Source of the DNA: Pseudomonas farris | GTDB taxonomy: Bacteria; Pseudomonadota; Gammaproteobacteria; Pseudomonadales; Pseudomonadaceae | Direction of reading: 5' to 3' | DNA: 64,000 nucleotides | Assembly (NCBI RefSeq): GCF_019145235.1 | Contig: NZ_JAHSTV010000011.1 | Location: 124,001 to 188,000 of the forward strand | Shown: positions 1-7,877 of the stretch, in pieces | Numbering within the stretch: the first letter of the stretch is position 1 | Layout: every line of letters begins with the position of its first letter | Made by a program: the position numbers and the translations under genes | The notes under the pieces: model-generated | What the model was told of the DNA's origin: nothing | Databases searched by the model: none | The model's input: the letters and a program-made list of their open reading frames with translations, nothing else

Positions 1-821
1 CAGACATGCTGGCCAAGATCACTGAACAAATCGGCCTTGAACTGCTCGTCGCGACTGCGCAGGGTCGAACCCAGCAGTTGCACACGCTTGGCCAATACCT
101 GCGCCAGATCCAGCTGCGCTTCACGACCACCCATCAAACCGATCAGTACCCAACGACCATCGCGAGCCAGCAGCTTGAGGTTCAACGCCGCATAGTTGCC
201 ACCCACCGGGTCGAGGATCACATCGAACGGCGCGAGATCATTCAAGCTATCCAGATCGCCATTGCGCACTACGCCACCCTGTGCGCCCAACGCTTCGCAG
301 TAAGCCAGACGCTCGGCAGAACCGACGCTGACCCAGCACGGGTTACCAAACGCCTTGCACAGCTGAATGGCAGCTGAACCGATTCCACTCGCTCCGGCGT
401 GCAGCAGAACTTTCTCACCCGGTTTGAGCGCAGCCAGTTGAAACAAATTCAGCCAAACGGTCGCATACACTTCCGGCAGTGCTGCCGCCTCGGCCAGGGA
501 CAAACATTCGGGAACCGGCAACACATGCCGTCCGTCGACAACTACCTCTTCAGCCATCCCACCCCCGGCCAGCAAGGCGCAAACCCGATCGCCGACCTGC
601 CAGGAAGAGCCCGGACCGACCTCGCTGATCACCCCGGAGCACTCAAGACCCAGTACTTGACTGGCCCCCGGCGGTGGCGGGTAAAGTCCTGCTTTCTGTA
701 ACAAATCGGCGCGATTGAGTCCTGCTGCCGCTACTCGGATGCGAACTTGTCCTACATCGCACGTAGGACTCGGCTCTTCAACCCACTCCACTCGCCCCTC
801 AACGCCTTGCAATGCTTTCAC
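1..821 (-). CDS. NAD(P)H:quinone oxidoreductase, PIG3/QorB type (3' end outside window)
   Basis: The first 273 codons of a zinc-independent medium-chain reductase that would reduce quinones with NAD(P)H in the cytoplasm. The N-terminal GroES-like domain starts MKALQGVEG. The Rossmann region carries HAGASGIGSAAIQ near residues 141-153, the nucleotide-binding glycine motif of the family. The start is a GTG at 821, preceded by a good GGAGG six bases upstream. No zinc-ligand pattern of true alcohol dehydrogenases is visible. The gene runs off the left edge, so the C-terminal part cannot be judged. It is divergent from prc. The PIG3-like family assignment is recognised from sequence; the physiological substrate is unknown. 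Confidence 0.85.
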   Translation of the reverse strand, partial: MKALQGVEGRVEWVEEPSPTCDVGQVRIRVAAAGLNRADLLQKAGLYPPPPGASQVLGLECSGVISEVGPGSSWQVGDRVCALLAGGGMAEEVVVDGRHVLPVPECLSLAEAAALPEVYATVWLNLFQLAALKPGEKVLLHAGASGIGSAAIQLCKAFGNPCWVSVGSAERLAYCEALGAQGGVVRNGDLDSLNDLAPFDVILDPVGGNYAALNLKLLARDGRWVLIGLMGGREAQLDLAQVLAKRVQLLGSTLRSRDEQFKADLFSDLGQHV

Positions 822-959
822 AGTGCCTCCATAGTGAGTCTGGACTGAGCCCGAAGCTGTAGCGCCGGGCTTTTTGCATTATGCGACCGGTCCCTGTGGA
901 TCCGGCGACTTCAAAGACGGCCTAATATGCGTTATCAATTGTCCCCGCGTCGAATCAGC

Positions 960-3041
960 ATGAAGCATCTGCTCCCCAGCACCGCCCTCGCTCTTGTCAT
1001 TGGTCTCGGTCTTTTGCCGATGTCGAGCAATTCGTTCGCAGCCAACAGCTGGGACAAGCTTCAGCCCGATCGTGACGAAGTAATCGCCAGTCTGAACGTC
1101 GTCGAATTGCTCAAGCGTCACCATTACAGCAAGCCACCGCTCGACGATGCACGCTCCGTGATCATCTACGACAGCTATATCAAGCTGCTGGATCCATCGC
1201 GTAGCTACTTCATGGCCAGCGATATTGCCGAATTCGACAAATGGAAAACCCAGTTTGACGACTTCCTCAAAAGCGGCGACCTGAACGCCGGGTTCACCAT
1301 CTACAAGCGCTACCTGGACCGCGTCAAGTCGCGTCTGGACTTTGCCCTTGCCGAGCTGAACAAGGGTGTCGACAAGATCGACTTCACCGCCAAGGAAACC
1401 TTGCTGGTCGATCGCAAGGATGCCCCTTGGCTCAAGACCAACGCAGAACTGGACGACCTGTGGCGCAAACGCGTCAAGGACGAAGTGCTGCGGATGAAGA
1501 TCTCCGGCAAAGAGTCCAAGCAGATTCAGGAAACCCTGACCAAGCGTTACAAGAATCAGCTGGCGCGTCTGGACCAGACCCGTGCGGAAGACATCTTCCA
1601 GGCGTACATCAACACCTTCGCCATGTCCTACGACCCGCACACCAACTATCTGTCGCCGGATAACGCGGAAAACTTCGACATCAACATGAGCCTGTCCCTG
1701 GAGGGCATCGGCGCCGTGTTGCAGAGCGATAACGATCAAGTGAAAGTCGTTCGTCTGGTGCCTGCCGGTCCGGCCGACAAGACCAAGCAGGTTGCACCGG
1801 CCGACAAGATCATCGGCGTGGCCCAGGGCAACAAAGAGATGGTCGACGTGGTCGGCTGGCGCCTGGACGAAGTGGTCAAGCTGATTCGTGGTCCGAAAGG
1901 CACCGTGGTGCGCCTGGAAGTGATTCCGGCCAGCAACGCGCCGAACGACCAGACCACCAAGATCGTGCCGATCACCCGCGAAGCGGTGAAGCTCGAAGAC
2001 CAGGCGGTGAAGAAGTCGGTCCTCAACCTCAAGCAGGATGGCAAGGACTACAAGCTCGGCATCATCGAGATCCCGGCCTTCTATTTGGACTTCAAGGCCT
2101 TCCGTGCTGGCGATCCGGACTACAAGAGCACCACCCGCGACGTCAAGAAGCTGCTGACCGAGCTGCAAAAAGACAAGGTCGACGGCGTGGTCATCGACCT
2201 GCGCAACAACGGCGGCGGTTCCCTGCAGGAAGCCACCGAGCTGACCAGTCTGTTCATCGACAAAGGTCCGACCGTACTGGTGCGTAACGCCGATGGCCGG
2301 GTCGATGTACTGGAAGATGAAAACCCGGGCGCATTCTACAAAGGCCCGATGGCATTGCTGGTCAACCGTTTGTCCGCCTCGGCTTCGGAGATTTTCGCCG
2401 GCGCCATGCAGGACTACCACCGTGCGCTGATCATCGGCGGCCAGACCTTCGGTAAAGGCACCGTGCAGACCATTCAACCGCTGAACCATGGCGAACTGAA
2501 ACTGACCCTGGCCAAGTTCTACCGGGTTTCCGGTCAGAGCACCCAGCATCAGGGCGTACTGCCGGACATCGATTACCCGTCGATCATCGACACCAAGGAA
2601 ATCGGCGAAAGCGCCCTGCCGGAAGCCATGCCGTGGGACACCATTCGTGCGGCTATCAAGCCTGCGCTTGACCCGTTCAAACCGTACATCACGCAGCTCA
2701 AGTCCGAGCATGACGTGCGCACGGCCAAGGACGCGGAGTTTGTGTTCATCCGCGACAAACTGGCCCTGGCGCAGAAGTTGATGAGCGAAAAAACCGTCAG
2801 CCTCAATGAAGTCGACCGTCGTGCACAGCACGCCGATATCGAAGCCAAGCAACTTGCCATGGAAAACATCCGTCGCAAGGCCAAGGGCGAAGAGCCGCTC
2901 AAAGAACTGAAGAAAGAAGACGAGGATGCCATCGCGGCCGAGCAGGACAAGACCAAGCCAGAAGACGATGCTTATCTGAGCGAGACCGGGCGGATTCTGC
3001 TGGATTACTTGAAACTCAACACCGCGGTTGCCAAGCACTAA
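960..3041 (+). CDS. prc: Carboxy-terminal processing (tail-specific) protease Prc
   Basis: Periplasmic S41 serine protease that degrades proteins with nonpolar C-termini; in Pseudomonas it is linked to envelope homeostasis and alginate control (AlgO). The 693-residue product begins with a signal peptide (MKHLLPSTALALVIGLGLL, cut after SFA). An N-terminal helical domain, a PDZ domain around residues 240-330 (LEGIGAVLQ), the S41 core and a long charged C-terminal domain follow. The catalytic serine is the middle S of LSASASEIF (residue 474) and the lysine lies in FGKGTVQ (residue 499), the 25-residue spacing known from E. coli Tsp. An in-frame ATG at 927 would add 11 residues; I prefer 960 because the signal peptide starts there. 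A strong terminator follows. Confidence 0.95.
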   Translation: MKHLLPSTALALVIGLGLLPMSSNSFAANSWDKLQPDRDEVIASLNVVELLKRHHYSKPPLDDARSVIIYDSYIKLLDPSRSYFMASDIAEFDKWKTQFDDFLKSGDLNAGFTIYKRYLDRVKSRLDFALAELNKGVDKIDFTAKETLLVDRKDAPWLKTNAELDDLWRKRVKDEVLRMKISGKESKQIQETLTKRYKNQLARLDQTRAEDIFQAYINTFAMSYDPHTNYLSPDNAENFDINMSLSLEGIGAVLQSDNDQVKVVRLVPAGPADKTKQVAPADKIIGVAQGNKEMVDVVGWRLDEVVKLIRGPKGTVVRLEVIPASNAPNDQTTKIVPITREAVKLEDQAVKKSVLNLKQDGKDYKLGIIEIPAFYLDFKAFRAGDPDYKSTTRDVKKLLTELQKDKVDGVVIDLRNNGGGSLQEATELTSLFIDKGPTVLVRNADGRVDVLEDENPGAFYKGPMALLVNRLSASASEIFAGAMQDYHRALIIGGQTFGKGTVQTIQPLNHGELKLTLAKFYRVSGQSTQHQGVLPDIDYPSIIDTKEIGESALPEAMPWDTIRAAIKPALDPFKPYITQLKSEHDVRTAKDAEFVFIRDKLALAQKLMSEKTVSLNEVDRRAQHADIEAKQLAMENIRRKAKGEEPLKELKKEDEDAIAAEQDKTKPEDDAYLSETGRILLDYLKLNTAVAKH

Positions 3042-3124
3042 GTTGTTACAAGCAAGATGATGGCAATTTAATGTTGACGCTCCCCTGAGCGTCATCAAAC
3101 AGTCATCATTCTGTCGTGAAATAC

Positions 3125-3170
3125 AGGACTGGGCGTGCTCTTTAACGAGAACACGCCCAGTCCTTTTTTT
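3125..3170 (+). terminator. Rho-independent terminator after prc
   Basis: A 12-bp GC-rich stem (GGACTGGGCGTG paired with CACGCCCAGTCC) is followed directly by seven T. It separates prc from the next gene, whose start is 17 bases further on. Confidence 0.9.
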
Positions 3171-3186
3171 ATCGCCAGAGAACGCC

Positions 3187-4977
3187 ATGACCACGACCGA
3201 ACAGCTGAGTGCCTTGAGTTCAATACTGACTCAAAGCGGTTTGCACAGCCTGTTCCAGCCGATCATTTCCCTCTCTGAACGACGCATCATCGGTTATGAA
3301 GCCCTCAGCCGTGGTCCCTCCAATAGTCCGTTGCACTCCCCCGTCGCCCTGTTCGCAGTAGCCCGCCAGGCCGGTCGCCTCAGCGAACTGGAGATCGCTT
3401 GCCGTCAAAGTGCTTGCCGCCGTTTCAATGAACAGCAACTGCCCGGCAAACTCTTCCTCAATGTGTCCCCGGAATCCCTGCTCGAAGCCGCCCACCAACC
3501 CGGACGCACCCTGCAACTGCTGCAGGACTTCGGCATACCACCGAGCCAGGTGGTGATCGAACTGACCGAACAGACCCCGACCGACGATTTCCAGTTGCTG
3601 CAAACCGCCCTGCATCACTATCGGGCAATGGGATTTTCCATTGCCCTGGATGATCTGGGTGCGGGTTATTCGAGCTTGCGGCTCTGGTCTGAATTGCGCC
3701 CGGATTACGTCAAGATCGATCGGCACTTTATCGACGGCATTCATCAGGACGCGCTCAAGCGTGAGTTCGTCGGCTCGATCCTGCAGATAGCCAAGGCTTC
3801 GCGTGCAAAAGTGATCGCCGAAGGCATCGAATTGCCGGAAGAACTGGCGGTGCTGACCGAAATGGGCGTCGATCTGGTCCAGGGTTATCTGCTCTGCCGA
3901 CCCCAGGAGCATCCGCCCCGGGATGTCCGAACCTTGATGCCCAAACCAAACAGCGTCGCCGCGATACTGAACGAGGAAGTCAGTGACCTCAGCGCCCTGC
4001 TCAACGACCAACCGGCGGTGACCAGTGATACCCCGACCGCCACCGTGCTGGAAGCTTTCCGCCGCCAGGCCAACCTGAACTCCCTGGCGGTGCTCGACGA
4101 ACAGGGTCAGCCCTGCGGCATCGTCCACCGTCATTCGCTCTCGGACGCCCTGCTCAAACCCTTTGCCACCGACCTGTTCGCCCGCAAACCCATCAGCCGC
4201 TTGATGAGCGACGACTTCCTCGCCGTGGAGCTGAGCCAGTCGCTGCAACAGGTCAGCCGCTTGATCACCAGCCGCGCCCGCCAGCGCATCGAAGAAGACT
4301 TCATCATCACCCTCAACGGCGGCTATCTGGGGCTGGGCCGAGTGATCGACGTGCTCAAACTGATTACGGAACTGAAAATCCAGCAAGCCCGCTACGCCAA
4401 CCCGCTGACCCTGCTACCGGGCAACGTGCCGATCCAGCAGTGCCTGACACGGCTGCTGCAACAGAAACGGGAATCGGTGATCTGCTACGTGGACATCGAC
4501 AGCTTCAAACCCTTCAACGACATCTACGGCTACGGTCGCGGGGATGAAGTCCTGCTGTGCCTGGCACAATGTCTAAACGACCGCGTCGACCCTTCCCGCG
4601 ACTTCGTCGGCCATATCGGCGGCGACGACTTCCTGCTGGTGCTCGGCCCGGAAGACTGGCGCAAACGCCTGAATCAACTGCTGGATGACTTCCACAGCCA
4701 ATGCCGACGCTTTTACCGCAGCGAACACCTGGAAGCCGGCTGCTTCATCGCCCCCAACCGCCAAGGCGTAAGACAAGAGTTTCCACTGCTGTCACTGTCC
4801 ATCGGCGTGGTGCATTTGCATCCACAGGCCTGTGGACAACTCGATGCGAGCCAGTTGGCAGAGATGGCATCACAGGCCAAGCATCACGCGAAGAATGTGC
4901 CGGGGTATAGCGTGCATGTGATTGATAGCCTGGCGATGCCCGGACCTGAAGAAGAACTACTCATTGGACATCGCTGA
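3187..4977 (+). CDS. EAL-CBS-GGDEF protein (c-di-GMP phosphodiesterase/diguanylate cyclase)
   Basis: Cytoplasmic 596-residue c-di-GMP enzyme with the unusual domain order EAL, CBS pair, GGDEF. The EAL domain (about 1-245) keeps its catalytic set: YEALSRGP, FLNVSPES, VIELTEQ, DDLGAGYSS (about 155-163), VKIDRHF, IAEGIE and VQGYLLCRP. A CBS pair occupies about 260-385 and could sense a nucleotide. The GGDEF domain has GGDDF at residues 478-482, a variant compatible with cyclase activity. Both active sites look intact, so the net direction cannot be read from sequence. No membrane segments are visible. The prc neighbour matches, from memory, the PA3257-PA3258 pair of P. aeruginosa. The intergenic terminator suggests its own promoter lies very close to the start. 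Confidence 0.93.
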   Translation: MTTTEQLSALSSILTQSGLHSLFQPIISLSERRIIGYEALSRGPSNSPLHSPVALFAVARQAGRLSELEIACRQSACRRFNEQQLPGKLFLNVSPESLLEAAHQPGRTLQLLQDFGIPPSQVVIELTEQTPTDDFQLLQTALHHYRAMGFSIALDDLGAGYSSLRLWSELRPDYVKIDRHFIDGIHQDALKREFVGSILQIAKASRAKVIAEGIELPEELAVLTEMGVDLVQGYLLCRPQEHPPRDVRTLMPKPNSVAAILNEEVSDLSALLNDQPAVTSDTPTATVLEAFRRQANLNSLAVLDEQGQPCGIVHRHSLSDALLKPFATDLFARKPISRLMSDDFLAVELSQSLQQVSRLITSRARQRIEEDFIITLNGGYLGLGRVIDVLKLITELKIQQARYANPLTLLPGNVPIQQCLTRLLQQKRESVICYVDIDSFKPFNDIYGYGRGDEVLLCLAQCLNDRVDPSRDFVGHIGGDDFLLVLGPEDWRKRLNQLLDDFHSQCRRFYRSEHLEAGCFIAPNRQGVRQEFPLLSLSIGVVHLHPQACGQLDASQLAEMASQAKHHAKNVPGYSVHVIDSLAMPGPEEELLIGHR

Positions 4978-4989
4978 TTGATCTGACGC

Positions 4990-5082
4990 CTTCGCGGGCA
5001 AGCCTCGCTCCCACAGGTTTTGTGTTGTTTGTGAATATTGCGTACGACACAAAACCTGTGGGAGCGAGGCTTGCCCGCGAAG
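4990..5082. repeat. REP inverted pair (35-bp perfect arms), variant core
   Basis: Two REP sequences form a perfect 35-bp inverted repeat (arms 4990-5024 and 5048-5082) around a 23-base AT-rich loop. The core reads GGGAGCGAGGCTTGCCCGCGAA, a different subtype from the GAGCGGGCTTGCTCGCGAA copies elsewhere in the window. It sits just after the EAL/GGDEF gene stop and could act as a terminator or mRNA stabiliser. Confidence 0.9.
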
Positions 5083-5124
5083 AGGCCCGCTCAGGCACCA
5101 TAAATTTCCAGGGCTAATCCGTCA

Positions 5125-5453
5125 CTAGGCATCGCCTGAAGGCCGAGCCCGCAACCGCCGCCCAATCACATCCAGCACATCGCAGCCATCGCGCAGTGGA
5201 ATGGCACAGAGCAAGGCAAAGTCGCTGAGTATCGTCGAATCACACTCGACTGAACCGCGCATGGACAGGTTCTCAAGTACCTGCGTGACGGCGCGAATTC
5301 GATAGTTGGCAGCGTCATACTAACATCGAGCGGCGCGTGGGTATCGACGAACAGCGTGGGCATGTCATTGCAGTTGCTGGTGAGCGCCATGAAACGGCTA
5401 TTGGGGTGGGGAGTTGGTTTTTCGTAGGGTGGGTCAGGGGTAATTACTGTCAT
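5125..5453 (-). pseudogene. Small Pseudomonas-type protein (DUF3077/DUF6124-like), broken by a 1-nt frameshift
   Basis: Frame one, from the ATG at 5453 (AGGA upstream), encodes MTVITPDPPYEKPTPHPNS and continues to APLDV. The homologous-looking continuation YDAANYRIRAVTQVLENLS...LLCAIPLRDGCDVLDVIGRRLRA lies in the next frame and ends with TAG at 5125-5127. The switch is needed around 5318-5326, where frame two has a stop just before TAT GAC. One missing base would restore a 109-residue protein. The M-x-x-I-x-PDPP start and the helical C-terminal half resemble small Pseudomonas-restricted families annotated as DUF3077/DUF6124; the exact family is uncertain and the function is unknown. A sequencing error is possible. 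A long structured leader precedes it. Confidence 0.7.
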
Positions 5454-5507
5454 TGTTTGATTCCTAACGTATGGATTGGAGCCGCCAGAAATCACTTCCA
5501 CACAATA

Positions 5508-5586
5508 GGTGGCGGCTGTACGCAGGTGCGGAAGACCAGGACGTTAGGCACCTGGCGCACTCGAAAGCGCCCCGCGCACAGCCACC
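5508..5586 (-). promoter_or_regulatory. Candidate structured RNA leader (three-way junction)
   Basis: On the minus strand, 55-133 bases upstream of the small gene's ATG, the ends GGTGGC (5581-5586) and GCCACC (5508-5513) pair, and the stem continues through CTGTGC/GTACAG with a 3-nt bulge. Inside are two hairpins: GGCGC with GCGCC, and GGTGC with GCACC, the latter with an 18-base loop. This gives a compact three-way junction. I recall similar leaders before small DUF genes in other Pseudomonas but cannot name an Rfam family. Confidence 0.5.
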
Positions 5587-5602
5587 ATAAAACACAGGCG
5601 AT

Positions 5603-5636
5603 AAAAAAACGCCGAACTGGTGGCGCTTGATGCGCC
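5603..5636 (-). promoter_or_regulatory. Overlapping hairpins resembling a transcription attenuator
   Basis: On the minus strand the block GCGCC (5622-5626) can pair upstream with GGCGC (5632-5636, five-base loop). Alternatively its CGCC part can pair downstream with GGCG (5610-5613), which is followed directly by seven T (5603-5609), a terminator shape. The two pairings exclude each other. The element sits upstream of the three-way-junction leader. Confidence 0.4.
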
Positions 5637-5661
5637 TAACGATAGAAGGGCTTCCACGCCC

Positions 5662-5683
5662 TGTCACTGAATTTGCAGTGACA
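5662..5683. repeat. 8-bp perfect palindromic hairpin
   Basis: TGTCACTG and CAGTGACA are separated by six bases. It lies upstream of the attenuator-like hairpins and could be an operator or another leader hairpin. The rest of 5684-5887 holds nothing I can assign. Confidence 0.4.
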
Positions 5684-5887
5684 CCCCAAGACTATCGATG
5701 GAGCGCATCGCGCACCAGTTCATGAAAACCGCTACAACTTGAAGGAAATCTCCGATGGATCTGCCCGGCAATAAACGCGCGAGACTTTGCGGGGGATCAA
5801 TCAGGAAAGAAGTCGGGAAAGGATGATGTTGACGTAGGGTGATTCTCTAATGATCACTCAACTAATCAACAAGCAGGAATAAACGCA

Positions 5888-5919
5888 AACGTGGCGAGAG
5901 GTTTCCCTTTCGCCACGTT
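5888..5919 (-). terminator. Terminator-like hairpin after the Sel1 gene
   Basis: A 10-bp stem, AACGTGGCGA with TCGCCACGTT, lies 22 bases after the stop of the minus-strand gene. It is followed on that strand by the T-rich TTGCGTTTATT. Confidence 0.65.
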
Positions 5920-5941
5920 AATTTGTCAGACACACAATTAT

Positions 5942-6349
5942 TTAATCCGCAGAACCACGAGACGCCAACTCTTTCAATTTGAGTTCGGCCAGCGGATGCC
6001 CGGCCTTCGCCGCCATTTCCCACCAGCGAGCCGCTTCAGCCGGATCAGGCGCCTTGCTCGGCGTTCCGGCCAGGCTGATCACACCAACCTGATAGGCCGC
6101 CTTGCCATCCCCCGCCAATGCGGCCAGGCGCAGTAATCGCACACCTTCCTCGCGAGCCCCAAGACCGACGCCGCGAAAGGCTAGAATGTGGCCGTAGAAG
6201 CTCTGGGCATCAACATCACCCAGGTTCGCCATACGCGCGAACTGGCCCTCGAGCCAACTCCAGCCTCGCGGCTGACGCACAAACCACGACCAGTGAAACA
6301 ACCGGCGGGCCAGCCAGTAACTGGCCCGCGCCTTGAGTCGTAAAAACAC
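5942..6349 (-). CDS. Sel1-repeat protein
   Basis: 135-residue protein, last of a three-gene operon. From about residue 36 it is made of Sel1-like helical repeats (for example GVRLLRLAALAGDGKAAYQVG and AARWWEMAAKAGHPLAELKLKELA), a fold used for protein-protein contacts. The N-terminus is basic and aromatic rather than a clear signal peptide. The start is GTG at 6349, immediately after the upstream gene's TGA, so translation is probably coupled. The partner and role are unknown. Confidence 0.8.
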   Translation of the reverse strand: MFLRLKARASYWLARRLFHWSWFVRQPRGWSWLEGQFARMANLGDVDAQSFYGHILAFRGVGLGAREEGVRLLRLAALAGDGKAAYQVGVISLAGTPSKAPDPAEAARWWEMAAKAGHPLAELKLKELASRGSAD

Positions 6350-6721
6350 TCAGGCTTCCGCCGACTCGGGGTACTCGTATTCGAACACTCGCACCACTTC
6401 CGAGGCATGCCAGGACGCGGCAGCCACGCCATCGGACGGTCCGGAGAAGCGCCCGAGGCGCTCGACACATTCGAAGAAGCCGGTGCGCGGCAAGCGGCTG
6501 GCGCCCTGGCTGATCACCAACGAGCTGCGCAACGGCTGCTCGGCTCTGGCATCCAGCGCCGCCAGGTGCTCAAGAGCTGCGGTCAAGGTTTGCATGGCCG
6601 GCGTGGGTAGCTGCAAACGCTCCAGCAACGCCCGATAAGTCAAAAGATGGCGCTGACGACGCGCCTGATCCAGCTCCCCCAGCAATCCATCCCAGTGTTG
6701 ACGACTGATGCGTACGCTCAC
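6350..6721 (-). CDS. Conserved hypothetical protein (123 aa)
   Basis: Middle gene of a compact operon. The start GTG at 6721 overlaps the stop of the upstream HTH gene (GTGA), and its own TGA abuts the GTG of the Sel1 gene. The product is a mostly helical, soluble protein beginning MSVRISRQHWDGLLGELDQARRQRHLLTYRALLERLQLPTP; its C-terminal half (WHASEVVRVFEYEYPE) looks beta-rich. No enzyme motif is visible. I know it only as a conserved Pseudomonas protein. Co-translation with a DNA-binding protein suggests a shared regulatory function, which is inference. Confidence 0.75.
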   Translation of the reverse strand: MSVRISRQHWDGLLGELDQARRQRHLLTYRALLERLQLPTPAMQTLTAALEHLAALDARAEQPLRSSLVISQGASRLPRTGFFECVERLGRFSGPSDGVAAASWHASEVVRVFEYEYPESAEA

Positions 6722-7059
6722 GATTCATCCCTCCATCCTGGCACCGTCAATTCCCAGGCGAGGCTGCGGCGAATAGCAGCGTCGGGTTGACGCTCACCGC
6801 TTTCGATCAAGGCGAGATATGACGGGCTGATGCCTACCGTGCGGGCGAGCGCCTCAATGGCGATGCCCTTCCCTTCGCGCAAATTGCGTAGTTGATCCAG
6901 ACCCGGAAGAGTCTGGTCTGACGCCGCCGCGGGAGGCACTGTGGCGTCACGCGGTGGTTGTTGCTTGATGCCTGCTGCTTTCAGTAGAGCCTGATACTGA
7001 GCCCATGGCAGAACCGCATATTCGGGTTCGCCTTCGCGTGTAATTATCTGAATATCCAT
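6718..7059 (-). CDS. HTH (XRE-type) transcriptional regulator
   Basis: 113 residues from the ATG at 7059 (MDIQIITREGEPEYAVLPWAQY); a longer reading from 7083 is possible. The N-terminal 35 residues resemble the short beta-alpha segment of Phd/RelB-type antitoxins. After a proline/alanine linker comes a Cro/CI helix-turn-helix (about residues 58-110) with IEALARTVGISPSYLALIESGERQPD. It is first in the operon with the 123-residue hypothetical and the Sel1 gene, and overlaps the next start by four bases. No toxin-like partner was recognised, so I do not call it a toxin-antitoxin system. Confidence 0.8.
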   Translation of the reverse strand: MDIQIITREGEPEYAVLPWAQYQALLKAAGIKQQPPRDATVPPAAASDQTLPGLDQLRNLREGKGIAIEALARTVGISPSYLALIESGERQPDAAIRRSLAWELTVPGWRDES

Positions 7060-7174
7060 GACTACCCCGTAGGACAACGACACTTAGCGAGTCGGCGCTT
7101 TTCCTTAGAAGTGTAATCCTAACAGCGGCCAAGGTCGCGGTGGGGTATGAATATATGGAGGATTCTGAATTGGC

Positions 7175-7630
7175 TCAGTTTTTTTTCGGGCCCTGCAGCT
7201 GTAATTGTTCGGGGGTATCAGGCAAGCGCTCGACTACCGCGAGCTTCTCCGGCAGCTGACGCTTACGCCAGGCGCGGAAGGCGTTGAGCTCGTCATCGAG
7301 GACTTTCATCAACCAGGCCAGCACGGCAATGTCGTCGAGCATGCCGAACATCGGGATGAAATCCGGGATGGCATCCACCGGGCTCAGGAAATACATCAGG
7401 CCGGCCACCACAGAAATCAGTGCTTTCGGGCTGATGGCCCGGTATTCGCCACGCCAGTAAGCCAGGCAGAGTGCCTGCAACAGGCGCAGATCGTCTTTGA
7501 GTTTGCCCAGACGATTACCCTGGCTGGCACCTTTGCTGGCAACCGCGAACAGCAGGGTCGGCAAACGACCACGGGCGAGCAGGCGTCCGGCCAGAGGCAG
7601 GAAACGAGCGAAATTCCAGGGCGTTTTCAT
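7175..7630 (-). CDS. DUF1232 (YkvA-like) membrane protein
   Basis: 151-residue protein from the ATG at 7630, chosen because AGAGGAA lies five bases upstream; a reading from 7693 would cross the DnaA-box repeat. The DUF1232 core is visible as ALISVVAGLMYFLSPVDAIPDFIPMFGMLDDIAVLAWLMK (about 72-110), two hydrophobic helices with the conserved SP-DxIPD segment. Likely an inner-membrane protein of unknown function. Its upstream region is one of the two copies of the 131-bp DnaA-box element described below. Confidence 0.85.
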   Translation of the reverse strand: MKTPWNFARFLPLAGRLLARGRLPTLLFAVASKGASQGNRLGKLKDDLRLLQALCLAYWRGEYRAISPKALISVVAGLMYFLSPVDAIPDFIPMFGMLDDIAVLAWLMKVLDDELNAFRAWRKRQLPEKLAVVERLPDTPEQLQLQGPKKN

Positions 7631-7650
7631 TTGTTCCTCTCGCTGAAATG

Positions 7651-7781
7651 TTATCCACACAAATTGTGGATAACCTTGTGAACAGAGCTGCATTTCATCG
7701 CTGAAAGCCCCGTTTCATAAGGGCCTGACTCAGATCGGGCGTTTTTTACTCACATAAAAAAACCCAAGATTTCATTGACTT
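7651..7781 (-). promoter_or_regulatory. Conserved 131-bp intergenic element with paired DnaA boxes, copy A
   Basis: Contains TTATCCACA (7651-7659) and TGTGGATAA (7665-7673) as an inverted pair. Then come AAAGCCCC...GGGC, a T6 run, an A7 run and TTTCATTGACTT. The same sequence of blocks recurs at 26663-26794. Both copies lie directly upstream of a minus-strand gene, so a promoter role is plausible. Confidence 0.55.
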
Positions 7782-7877
7782 GGCGTTCTGACCCGTCTAG
7801 CTCGAGCGCCCTCACTGGCTATGACTTCAGCGTATCGCATCCGTTCGCTTTGTTTACCGCCACTGAACGCCAGATGC

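Noticed and set aside
879..3194. 771-codon open frame antisense to prc
   Set aside because: It mirrors prc codon by codon (a high-GC shadow frame), is rich in H/Q/R/G/V, lacks a ribosome site and resembles no known protein, whereas prc is unmistakable.
5337..5630. 97-codon plus-strand frame over the structured leader
   Set aside because: Antisense to the frameshifted gene and its leader, with arbitrary composition; the RNA structure explains the conservation signal better.
5755..5826. 23-codon frame MDLPGNKRARLCGGSIRKE with AAGGA upstream
   Set aside because: No family recognised, no coupling to another gene and no hydrophobic or toxin-like pattern; kept only as a note.
6718..7059. HTH gene plus 123-residue neighbour as a toxin-antitoxin pair
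   Set aside because: The antitoxin-like N-terminus is weak and no toxin fold is seen in the neighbour; the three-gene operon with a Sel1 protein does not fit.
7651..7673. Inverted DnaA boxes considered as a replication origin
   Set aside because: Only two boxes, no AT-rich unwinding region or dnaA/gidA neighbourhood, and the same element recurs at 26.7 kb.
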